Assembly: GCA_018066225.1 (NCBI GenBank)
Contig: JAGHRU010000138.1
Location: 1-13,063 of the forward strand
Direction: 5' to 3'
DNA length: 13,063 bases
DNA from: Candidatus Equimonas enterica
GTDB taxonomy: Bacteria; Bacteroidota; Bacteroidia; Bacteroidales; Bacteroidaceae
Part shown: in pieces, positions 7,419 through 12,025 of the stretch
Numbering within the stretch: the stretch's first letter is position 1
How the letters are laid out: every line of letters starts with the position of its first letter
Notes under the pieces: model-generated
What the model was told of the DNA's origin: nothing
Database searches by the model: none
The model's input: only the letters and a program-made list of their open reading frames with translations
Program-made: the position numbers and the translations under genes

Positions 7419-8600
7419 TTAGTCGAGGATTTCAGTGATCTGACCAGAACCTACAGTGCGGCCACCTTCACGGATAGCGAAGCGAAGACCTACGTTGAGA
7501 GCAACGGCGTAGATAAGATCAACACGAATCTCTACGTTATCACCAGGCATTACCATCTCGATGCCATCGGGGAGATGAATCTCACCGGTGCAGTCCATGG
7601 TGCGGAGATAGAACTGAGGACGATACTTGTTGCCGAACGGAGTGTGGCGACCACCCTCTTCCTTCTTCAGAACGTAGATAGAAGCCTTGAAGCTGGTGTG
7701 AGGCTTGATGACACCCGGGTGGGTGATAACCATACCACGCTTAACTTCGTTCTTATCGATACCACGGAGGAGAAGACCAACGTTATCACCAGCCTCACCC
7801 TGCTCGAGGAGCTTACGGAACATCGCAACACCGGTTACAACGGACTTCTTGTCCTCACCGAGACCGAGAAGCTGAACTTCGTCACCCACCTTGATGATAC
7901 CAGTTTCTACACGACCAGTAGCCACGGTACCACGACCAGTGATAGAGAAGACGTCTTCGACAGGCATAAGGAAGGGTTTATCACGGTCACGCTCGGGCTC
8001 CTGAATCCAAGAGTCACAAGCAGCCATGAGCTCCATCACCTTCTCTTCCCACTGAGCAACGCCATTGAGTGCGCCAAGAGCAGAACCACGGATGATGGGG
8101 GTGTCATCTTCAAATTCGTACTGAGCGAGGAGTTCCTGCATTTCCATTTCTACGAGCTCGAGCATCTCTTCGTCCTCGACCATATCACACTTGTTGAGGA
8201 ACACGACGAGGCGAGGCACGTTCACCTGACGAGCGAGCAGGATGTGCTCACGAGTCTGAGGCATAGGACCATCAGTAGCAGCAACTACGATGATAGCACC
8301 GTCCATCTGAGCAGCACCAGTTACCATGTTCTTCACATAGTCGGCGTGACCCGGGCAGTCTACGTGTGCGTAGTGACGGTTAGCGGTTTCGTACTCTACG
8401 TGAGCAGTGTTGATGGTGATACCGCGCTCCTTTTCCTCGGGAGCGTTATCAATCTGATCAAAGCTCTTAACCTCGGAGAGGCCGTTCTTTGCGAGTACAG
8501 TGGTGATAGCAGCAGTAAGAGTAGTCTTACCGTGGTCAACGTGACCAATGGTACCAATGTTTACGTGCGGTTTGGTACGTACGAATGTTTCTTTTGCCAT
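7419..8600 (-). CDS. tuf: Elongation factor Tu
   Basis: EF-Tu carries aminoacyl-tRNA to the ribosome as a GTP complex. The product has 393 residues. The P-loop GHVDHGKTTL is at about 18-27. RGITINTAHVEYE is the switch I region, DCPGHADYVKNM the G3 motif, NKCDMV the G4 motif, and SALGAL the G5 motif. Domain 2 begins near FLMPVEDVFSITGRGTVATGRVE. Domain 3 closes with GLRFAIREGGRTVGSGQI. The start is set at the ATG at 8598-8600, which gives MAKETFVRTKPHVNIGTIGH. The frame extends 11 codons further upstream with another Met, but that extension is not part of the conserved protein. The gene follows tRNA-Thr by 102 nt. Confidence 0.98.
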   Translation of the reverse strand: MAKETFVRTKPHVNIGTIGHVDHGKTTLTAAITTVLAKNGLSEVKSFDQIDNAPEEKERGITINTAHVEYETANRHYAHVDCPGHADYVKNMVTGAAQMDGAIIVVAATDGPMPQTREHILLARQVNVPRLVVFLNKCDMVEDEEMLELVEMEMQELLAQYEFEDDTPIIRGSALGALNGVAQWEEKVMELMAACDSWIQEPERDRDKPFLMPVEDVFSITGRGTVATGRVETGIIKVGDEVQLLGLGEDKKSVVTGVAMFRKLLEQGEAGDNVGLLLRGIDKNEVKRGMVITHPGVIKPHTSFKASIYVLKKEEGGRHTPFGNKYRPQFYLRTMDCTGEIHLPDGIEMVMPGDNVEIRVDLIYAVALNVGLRFAIREGGRTVGSGQITEILD

Positions 8601-8645
8601 TGTGATATTGTATTTGTAAATGTTGTCGTACAAAGCGAATTTTTC

Positions 8646-8672
8646 AGAGGAAATAGGCGTAGCACCTCCTCT
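8646..8672 (-). other. Stem-loop in the tuf leader
   Basis: On the minus strand AGAGGA (8672-8667) pairs with TCCTCT (8651-8646). Inside, GGTG pairs with CGCC (one wobble) around the loop CTA, leaving a small bulge. It lies in the 102-nt leader between tRNA-Thr and the tuf start codon. The following bases are GAAAAATTCG, so it is not a terminator. It may mark the boundary where tRNA processing releases the tuf mRNA, but no function can be shown from sequence alone. Confidence 0.5.
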
Positions 8673-8702
8673 AAAAACTTCGGAATGTTCATTAAGTGAG
8701 AG

Positions 8703-8774
<72 letters not shown>

Positions 8775-8782
8775 AAATTTTG

Positions 8783-8855
8783 AGCGGAAGACGGGGCTCA
8801 AACCCGCGACCCCCAGCTTGGAAGGCTAGTGCTCTATCAGCTGAGCTACTTCCGC
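8783..8855 (-). tRNA. trnG: tRNA-Gly (anticodon UCC)
   Basis: A 73-nt cloverleaf. The acceptor stem is GCGGAAG/CTTCCGC with discriminator T. The anticodon stem CTAGC/GCTGG (one wobble) encloses CTTCCAA, so the anticodon is TCC in DNA. The T arm contains GTTTGAGCC. No CCA is encoded; the next bases are CAA. It is 8 nt before tRNA-Thr and matches glyT in the E. coli order tyrU-glyT-thrT-tufB. Confidence 0.96.
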
Positions 8856-8860
8856 ATTTT

Positions 8861-8908
8861 GCGAACGACGAGGCCACAAGGTCCTCGTCTCGCCCTCCGG
8901 GGTGGAGG
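8861..8908 (-). other. Two stem-loops filling the tRNA-Tyr to tRNA-Gly spacer
   Basis: Directly after the CCA of tRNA-Tyr, minus-strand CCTCC (8908-8904) pairs with GGAGG (8898-8894) around ACCCC. The second hairpin pairs GCGA (8893-8890) with TCGC (8864-8861) and GACGAGG (8889-8883) with CCTCGTC (8873-8867). An inner CC/GG pair and small bulges complete it. Together they cover nearly the whole 53-nt spacer. No T-run follows. Structured spacers in tRNA precursors can guide processing; that role is inferred here. Confidence 0.55.
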
Positions 8909-8994
8909 TGGTGGGCAAAGATGGATTCGAACCACCGAAGGCGTACGCCAGCAGATTTACAGTCTGCCCCATTTGGCCACTCTGGTATTTGCCC
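8909..8994 (-). tRNA. trnY: tRNA-Tyr (anticodon GUA)
   Basis: An 86-nt class II tRNA including the encoded CCA (8911-8909). The acceptor stem is GGGCAAA/TTTGCCC with discriminator A. The anticodon stem GCAGA/TCTGC encloses CTGTAAA, so the anticodon is GTA. The long variable arm contains the self-complementary GGCGTACGCC. The T arm contains GTTCGAATC. It is the first tRNA of the cluster and lies about 65 nt after the predicted transcription start. Confidence 0.97.
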
Positions 8995-9021
8995 GTCATT
9001 CGTTTTGGAGTCCCTTTCGGG

Positions 9022-9078
9022 TGCCTAACTCTGCACTTTTGAGGAGTTCCTTTCCGAAATCGAGTGCAAAGTTAGGCA
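9022..9078. repeat. 15-bp inverted repeat across the tRNA-tuf promoter
   Basis: The plus-strand stretch TGCCTAACTCTGCAC at 9022-9036 is the reverse complement, with one mismatch, of GTGCAAAGTTAGGCA at 9064-9078. The right arm contains the -7 box of the promoter reading towards the tRNAs. The left arm therefore carries a near-copy of that box (TAACTCTG) on the opposite strand. The arms are 27 bp apart. The right arm is largely upstream of the expected transcription start, so the pair would act in DNA rather than as an RNA hairpin. Confidence 0.7.
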
Positions 9079-9097
9079 TAAAATTTGAACTACCAAA
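9067..9097 (-). promoter_or_regulatory. Promoter of the tRNA-tuf-secE-nusG-rpl-rpo operon
   Basis: The minus strand reads TTTG (9097-9094), 19 nt of spacer, then TAACTTTG (9074-9067). This is a perfect match to the TAnnTTTG -7 box and the TTG -33 box used by the primary sigma factor of Bacteroidota. An A-rich stretch with eight consecutive A's (minus strand, near 9116-9109) lies just upstream of the -33 box, at the place of an UP element. Transcription should start a few bases after 9067, near 9060, giving a leader of about 65 nt before tRNA-Tyr. A strong promoter fits stable-RNA and ribosomal-protein output. Confidence 0.85.
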
Positions 9098-9120
9098 GGT
9101 TTTGGCGATTTTTTTTGCTT

Positions 9121-9417
9121 TTAACCGCGATTTTCTTTGATTTTTTCCAATTCTCGGCGCACAACGTCGATGCAATGGTCGATAGCCTCTTCAAAAGTGT
9201 CGGCCACTTTCTCGGCGTGGAAGGCGCGTCCGCGTGTTTTGAGATTGACGGAGGCTTCCTTGTTGTTGGCCGTTTCGGGCTTCACGACTTTGAGCGTGAG
9301 TTCCACGCTTTCGATGTCGGGATTCTTCTCGAGTTTGGCAGTTTTCTTGTTGATATACGCGGTGAGTTGCTCGGTAGCGTTGAAGTGGAGGGTCTGAAGC
9401 TTAAAATCCATAGTCAT
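9121..9417 (-). CDS. hpf: Ribosome hibernation factor, short HPF/RaiA family
   Basis: Binds the small-subunit tRNA sites of idle ribosomes and blocks translation in slow growth or stationary phase. It has 98 residues, the short form without the C-terminal dimerisation domain of long HPF. It opens MTMDFKLQTLHFNATEQLTAYI, the usual beta strand followed by helix 1. The middle contains SVELTLKVVKPETANNKEA and then VNLKTRGRAFHAEKVADTFEEAIDHCID, typical of the beta sheet and helix 2. It ends with RRELEKIKENRG. The ATG at 9415-9417 is taken as start; the one two codons later (MDFKLQ) is equally possible. It has its own promoter and ends 24 bp before the -33 box of the tRNA promoter, with no terminator between, so some read-through into the tRNA operon is possible. 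Confidence 0.92.
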   Translation of the reverse strand: MTMDFKLQTLHFNATEQLTAYINKKTAKLEKNPDIESVELTLKVVKPETANNKEASVNLKTRGRAFHAEKVADTFEEAIDHCIDVVRRELEKIKENRG

Positions 9418-9445
9418 TAGTATTAGAGGGTGAAACTTCTATGGG

Positions 9446-9477
9446 CAAAGTTAGGCATTATTGATGATATGAGCAAG
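9446..9477 (-). promoter_or_regulatory. Promoter of raiA/hpf
   Basis: The minus strand reads CTTG (9477-9474), 20 nt of spacer, then TAACTTTG (9453-9446). The -7 box is a perfect TAnnTTTG and the -33 box contains TTG at the expected distance. It lies 28 bp upstream of the hpf start codon, giving a leader of about 20-25 nt. The 14 bases ATGCCTAACTTTGC around the -7 box are identical to those at the tRNA-tuf promoter. Confidence 0.82.
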
Positions 9478-9482
9478 CGTTT

Positions 9483-9518
9483 AGACGAAAAAGTGGCGCA
9501 AAATGCGCCATTTCGTCT
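9483..9518 (-). terminator. Intrinsic terminator after the membrane-protein/lipoprotein genes
   Basis: On the minus strand TGGCGCA (9510-9504) pairs perfectly with TGCGCCA (9500-9494) around TTT, and is followed by CTTTTTCG. An outer 8-bp pair, AGACGAAA with TTTCGTCT, can extend the stem with a three-base bulge. This matches a factor-independent terminator for transcripts coming from the gene at 9614-10078. It insulates hpf, whose -33 box begins only 6 bp further on. Confidence 0.8.
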
Positions 9519-9542
9519 TCGACAAGCCTAATACCTATTATT

Positions 9543-9558
9543 TATATACGCGCGCGCG
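9543..9558. other. Alternating purine-pyrimidine tract
   Basis: The plus strand reads TATATACGCGCGCGCG, 16 strictly alternating bases, inside the 95-nt gap between the membrane-protein gene and its terminator. Such tracts can adopt Z-DNA under negative supercoiling. No role is claimed. The rest of the gap shows nothing else recognisable. Confidence 0.6.
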
Positions 9559-9613
9559 AGGCAAAGCACCGACAACTGGTATCAGAAATTTCACAACTTT
9601 ATGGTGTATCCTA

Positions 9614-10078
9614 TTACGGTTGCAATCTATCGAAAAATGAGCTAACGCTCCAAGCCATGAGGCCGCCCCAAAAGAGAAAAAAGAAGAGGCAATGCCGCAC
9701 TTTCCATGCCTGATGTTTGCAGAAATAAACCACCAGCCACACCGCGCCGATGAGCGAGAAGATGACCATGCAGACCGCAGACGGCAGCGACACCATGTGC
9801 CTTACGGCGTAGAGCGAAGAAATCATCGTCGCCCATGCTATCTCGTAACTGATTGGGAATTGCGGGTGCTCCGACGGCGCAGCATCAGCGGGGATGAACC
9901 GACGCCACACCCATAGCGCAAGGCAGTAGCCGCCCCAGATTATCAGCGCGACTGACCACGGCACGAACTCACGGGTGAGGCCATACTGCGCGGCAAAGTC
10001 CTCGCCGCAGAAAATAAGGAGAAAGATGAGGGAAAACACCCCACAAGCCACAAGAGCGGTCGATAGGTAGCGTTTCAT
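9614..10078 (-). CDS. Unrecognised four-helix membrane protein, paralogue C
   Basis: I do not recognise a named family. The 154-residue protein starts MKRYLST and has hydrophobic spans at about 5-24, 41-58, 98-120 and 128-148, with a weaker one near 80-95. A short soluble loop with AQYGLTREFVP lies at about 30-40 between spans 1 and 2. A Pro- and Ala-containing loop follows span 2. The layout, the length and the QYGL motif match the protein encoded at 10742-11218, and more loosely the one at 11299-11769, so the three look like diverged paralogues. It starts 10 nt after the lipoprotein gene and is probably co-transcribed with it from the promoter at 10598-10628; a terminator follows. An inner-membrane location is expected. 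No catalytic motif is visible. Confidence 0.8.
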   Translation of the reverse strand: MKRYLSTALVACGVFSLIFLLIFCGEDFAAQYGLTREFVPWSVALIIWGGYCLALWVWRRFIPADAAPSEHPQFPISYEIAWATMISSLYAVRHMVSLPSAVCMVIFSLIGAVWLVVYFCKHQAWKVRHCLFFFLFWGGLMAWSVSSFFDRLQP

Positions 10079-10088
10079 GTCGTTTCGT

Positions 10089-10484
10089 TTAGTTTCGTAT
10101 CGGTTTTTGCCTTACTATGATACCAGCCGCGCTGGCATTGCCCGACATGCCTTGTATTTCCATGTGTCTTTTTTTGCCCGTATCGTTTGGCGGGGTGATG
10201 AATGTGATATGATCATCGCCCCATCTATATTCTATACGCAGCCATTTGTATTCCACATACGCGCTATCGTTTCCAATATTGTGCGTCCTCTTCATACCTT
10301 CCTTATCTACCAATTCATAGAAATCCAATTCTCTGCGAAAAGTCGTCTTACCGCCTTCTGGGGGAAGTTCTATCACGTCAGTGACATCTACATGCGGGAA
10401 ACAGCCGCTGAACAAGGGGGCGGCGAAACATGCCATTAACGCCAAGCCAAGCAACTGGCTGCATACGTTTCTCTTTCTTCTCAT
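10089..10484 (-). CDS. Small lipoprotein with a BACON-like C-terminal strand pattern
   Basis: A 131-residue exported lipoprotein of unknown role. The N-terminus has RRKRN, a hydrophobic stretch (about 10-25) and the lipobox FSGC with the acylated cysteine at about 28. The residues after the Cys are FPHVDV, without the acidic run that sends Bacteroidota lipoproteins to the cell surface, so a periplasm-facing position is more likely. The C-terminal part has ITFITPPNDTGKKRHMEI, then SGNASAAGIIVRQK. This resembles the last strands of BACON or related immunoglobulin-like domains, in which a TGKxR turn precedes an xIxVxQ strand. The domain call is tentative because the N-terminal half of the fold is not obvious. 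It is preceded by a clear promoter and followed after 10 nt by a membrane-protein gene. Confidence 0.8.
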   Translation of the reverse strand: MRRKRNVCSQLLGLALMACFAAPLFSGCFPHVDVTDVIELPPEGGKTTFRRELDFYELVDKEGMKRTHNIGNDSAYVEYKWLRIEYRWGDDHITFITPPNDTGKKRHMEIQGMSGNASAAGIIVRQKPIRN

Positions 10485-10597
10485 TGGTATTCTAAATAGG
10501 TCAATTGAAATTTAGTTTATAGTTGCTCCGCTTCTGTTGCCGATGGCATAGCGTTGCCGAAGCAGCCATCAGCGGTATTCATTCGGGGAAGCAGGTG

Positions 10598-10628
10598 CAA
10601 AGGTAGCAATCGCACGCAAAATGTGCAA
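10598..10628 (-). promoter_or_regulatory. Promoter of the lipoprotein/membrane-protein pair
   Basis: The minus strand reads TTG (10628-10626), 20 nt of spacer, then TACCTTTG (10605-10598), a perfect match to the Bacteroidota pattern. The leader to the lipoprotein start at 10484 would be about 105 nt. The promoter shows that 10089-10484 and 9614-10078 form a unit separate from the two upstream membrane-protein genes. It also argues against the overlapping open frame at 10569-10985 being a gene. The rest of the 10485-10741 gap shows only a weak hairpin, GGCCGTG with CACAGGCC near 10677-10698, and one repeat unit. Confidence 0.8.
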
Positions 10629-10721
10629 GAGCAAAAGGGGTGAAACGGATAAAATCGGCGATGAACCGTCATTTTTGGCCTGTGAACTGTACACGGCCGA
10701 GATGTGCGGCGGCTGCATCGC

Positions 10722-10743
10722 CCTGCGCAGCGCGTTTTCGCCT
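10722..10743. repeat. Single diverged unit of the 22-nt repeat on a stop codon
   Basis: This plus-strand stretch reads CCTGCGCAGC, then GC, then GTTTTCGCCT. It matches the best unit at 11954-11975 at 17 of 22 positions, including CTGCGCAG and GTTTTC in the same spacing. It overlaps the stop codon of the membrane-protein gene above it, so two bases are coding. No second unit in phase is convincing on either side. The match could be a chance event, but the position at a gene 3' end agrees with the two arrays. Confidence 0.5.
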
Positions 10744-11218
10744 ATGGGCACTGTCCAAGGGAAACAGCGTTGTATGTCGAAAGCGCGACAATAAGCATCC
10801 ACGTCAGCGCCAAAGCCCAGCAAACGCTTTTCTTGCAGCGCCCATATTTGTAGATGAGCCATATCTGACAAAGCGCAGACGCCATACACAAACAGGCCAA
10901 ACATACAATTAGCGCGACGGTGTGCACCGCAAATTGCAGACACACAAGGCCAACTATCGTCACCAACGCTGACGCTGCCATCCAAGTCTTATGCCGCATA
11001 CTAACAGGCTTCGTATCGCGCGATTTACACTGTACCCACACCACGCATAACGCAAAGACCAAGCACACGAAGCCAGCAGTGCCCATTGTCCACTGGGCGA
11101 CAGCCTCTGACGAGAGACCATATTGAGGAGCATAGTTACGGTCAAACCAGATGCTCAACAAGTAGATGAGCGTCAGCAAGCCAGACATCGTGAGGAGTAA
11201 ATAGAAAATGCGTTTCAT
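10742..11218 (-). CDS. Unrecognised four-helix membrane protein, paralogue B
   Basis: No named family is recognised. The 158-residue protein begins MKRIFYLLLT. A start two codons earlier (MIM) at 11224 is possible, but MKR matches the first residues of its paralogue. Hydrophobic spans lie at about 4-24, 42-62, 80-123 (long enough for two passes) and 130-148. The loop between spans 1 and 2 has YAPQYGLSSEAV (about 29-40), aligned with FAAQYGLTREFV of the protein at 9614-10078 at the same residue positions. It contains several cysteines. It lies 80 nt after the gene at 11299-11769 with no clear promoter between, so the two are probably co-transcribed. No enzymatic motif is seen. Confidence 0.78.
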   Translation of the reverse strand: MKRIFYLLLTMSGLLTLIYLLSIWFDRNYAPQYGLSSEAVAQWTMGTAGFVCLVFALCVVWVQCKSRDTKPVSMRHKTWMAASALVTIVGLVCLQFAVHTVALIVCLACLCMASALCQIWLIYKYGRCKKSVCWALALTWMLIVALSTYNAVSLGQCP

Positions 11219-11298
11219 AATCATTCTGCTTATTTATATTTGAGGCGTTCATCCAAGGGTTTACCGTCTCTTACGGCGTACTGCACTATTCTTACATG

Positions 11299-11769
11299 TT
11301 ACATATTACCTGTACGCACGGCGTTTTCGGCCCAAGCGAAAAGCACCACCACGACAAACCACAGCAGCGGTATGGCTATGCCGTAGGCCAATTTCAGCAA
11401 GCGATGGACATAGGCGATGCGCATCACGCAGCCCATCATGAGGGCCGACAATGCGGATAGGCTTACGGTCAGCATCGGCGAAAACGCCAACGACTGGGCG
11501 ACGAAGGCAAACAGGAGTGCCATGACGCCAAAAGCACAAGTGAGTATCGTGTAAAACTTGTTGAGGGGGTTATGCTCCTCCTTTGCGAATTTGAGCAAAA
11601 ACCACGCACCGATGCAAGCGACAAGCACCGCGATGCCTATGATGCACCGGTCCACCATCTCCACCGACGCGCCGCACCACGCTGCCACGTCCGCGTCGAA
11701 GACGACAGACATACCGACAAGCGTCATGAGCCCTATCGTGGCGTAGAAAATCAAACGACGTTTCTTCAT
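11299..11769 (-). CDS. Unrecognised membrane protein, paralogue A
   Basis: No named family is recognised. The 156-residue protein starts MKKRRLIFYA and has hydrophobic spans at about 6-24, 41-59, 72-92, 97-119 and 127-146. The loop after span 1 reads DVAAWCGASVEMVD (about 27-40), in the same place as AAQYGLTREFV and APQYGLSSEAV of the two neighbours. The match is weaker but keeps the A-x2-x-G-x-x-E-x-V pattern. Length and span layout are also the same, so I infer a tandem family of three. It is first in its transcript, about 70 nt behind a good promoter. Function is unknown; an inner-membrane position is expected. Confidence 0.78.
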   Translation of the reverse strand: MKKRRLIFYATIGLMTLVGMSVVFDADVAAWCGASVEMVDRCIIGIAVLVACIGAWFLLKFAKEEHNPLNKFYTILTCAFGVMALLFAFVAQSLAFSPMLTVSLSALSALMMGCVMRIAYVHRLLKLAYGIAIPLLWFVVVVLFAWAENAVRTGNM

Positions 11770-11843
11770 ATTATCTATCAGTTATATGAGACAACACGAG
11801 CCTAAAACCTGTTATCAGCATCATCTCAAGTTTTTTGATACGG

Positions 11844-11875
11844 CAAAGGTACATACAAAATATCAATCGGCCAAA
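11844..11875 (-). promoter_or_regulatory. Promoter of the first two membrane-protein genes
   Basis: The minus strand reads TTTG (11875-11872), 20 nt, then TACCTTTG (11851-11844). This again fits the Bacteroidota primary-sigma pattern perfectly. Its -7 box is identical to the one at 10598-10605. The leader to the start at 11769 is about 70 nt and shows no strong structure. The repeat array lies 13 bp or more upstream of the -33 box. Confidence 0.8.
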
Positions 11876-11931
11876 CATTTCAGCAGAAATCTGCTTGTCG
11901 TTCTTGCCACCTTATGCGACAGGTCTTCGCC

Positions 11932-12019
11932 TCTGGGCAGACCGTGAAAACAATCTGCGCAGAGAGTTTTCACGACAAGGGCAGAGAGTTTTCACCGTCT
12001 GCCCTTGTCGTTTTTCATG
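11932..12019. repeat. Four-unit array of the 22-nt repeat behind the DUF262-HNH gene
   Basis: Units start at 11932, 11954, 11976 and 11998, exactly 22 nt apart. The cores are TCTGGGCAGA, TCTGCGCAGA, CAAGGGCAGA and TCTGCCCTTG. The tails contain GTGAAAAC, GTTTTCAC, GTTTTCAC and GTTTTTCA, all beginning at unit position 13. Two more stretches upstream are in the same phase: 11888-11909 shares TTGTCGT with the last unit at identical positions, and 11910-11931 is weak. Two palindromes result. GTGAAAAC (11944-11951) and GTTTTCAC (11966-11973) flank the self-complementary TCTGCGCAGA. A perfect 14-bp pair links 11972-11985 with 11998-12011. The array ends 6 bp from the stop codon of the nuclease gene. 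Confidence 0.87.
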
Positions 12020-12025
12020 GTGCGG

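Noticed and set aside
8601..8633. Upstream extension of EF-Tu by 11 codons (MYDNIYKYNIT)
   Set aside because: The conserved protein begins MAKETF. The extra codons lie in an AT-rich leader and are not seen in EF-Tu proteins.
7575..8699. 374-codon plus-strand open frame over tuf
   Set aside because: Antisense to EF-Tu and crossing its leader. The translation has no family features.
10077..10439. 120-codon plus-strand open frame
   Set aside because: Antisense to the lipoprotein gene, which has a signal peptide, lipobox and promoter.
10569..10985. 138-codon minus-strand open frame
   Set aside because: It overlaps the membrane-protein gene at 10742-11218 in another frame and runs through a clear promoter at 10598-10628. 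Its composition is not that of a membrane or globular protein.
11998..12016. Plus-strand intrinsic terminator (14-bp stem followed by T-run)
   Set aside because: No plus-strand gene precedes it. On the minus strand, where the genes are, the stem is followed by GAAAACTC rather than T's.
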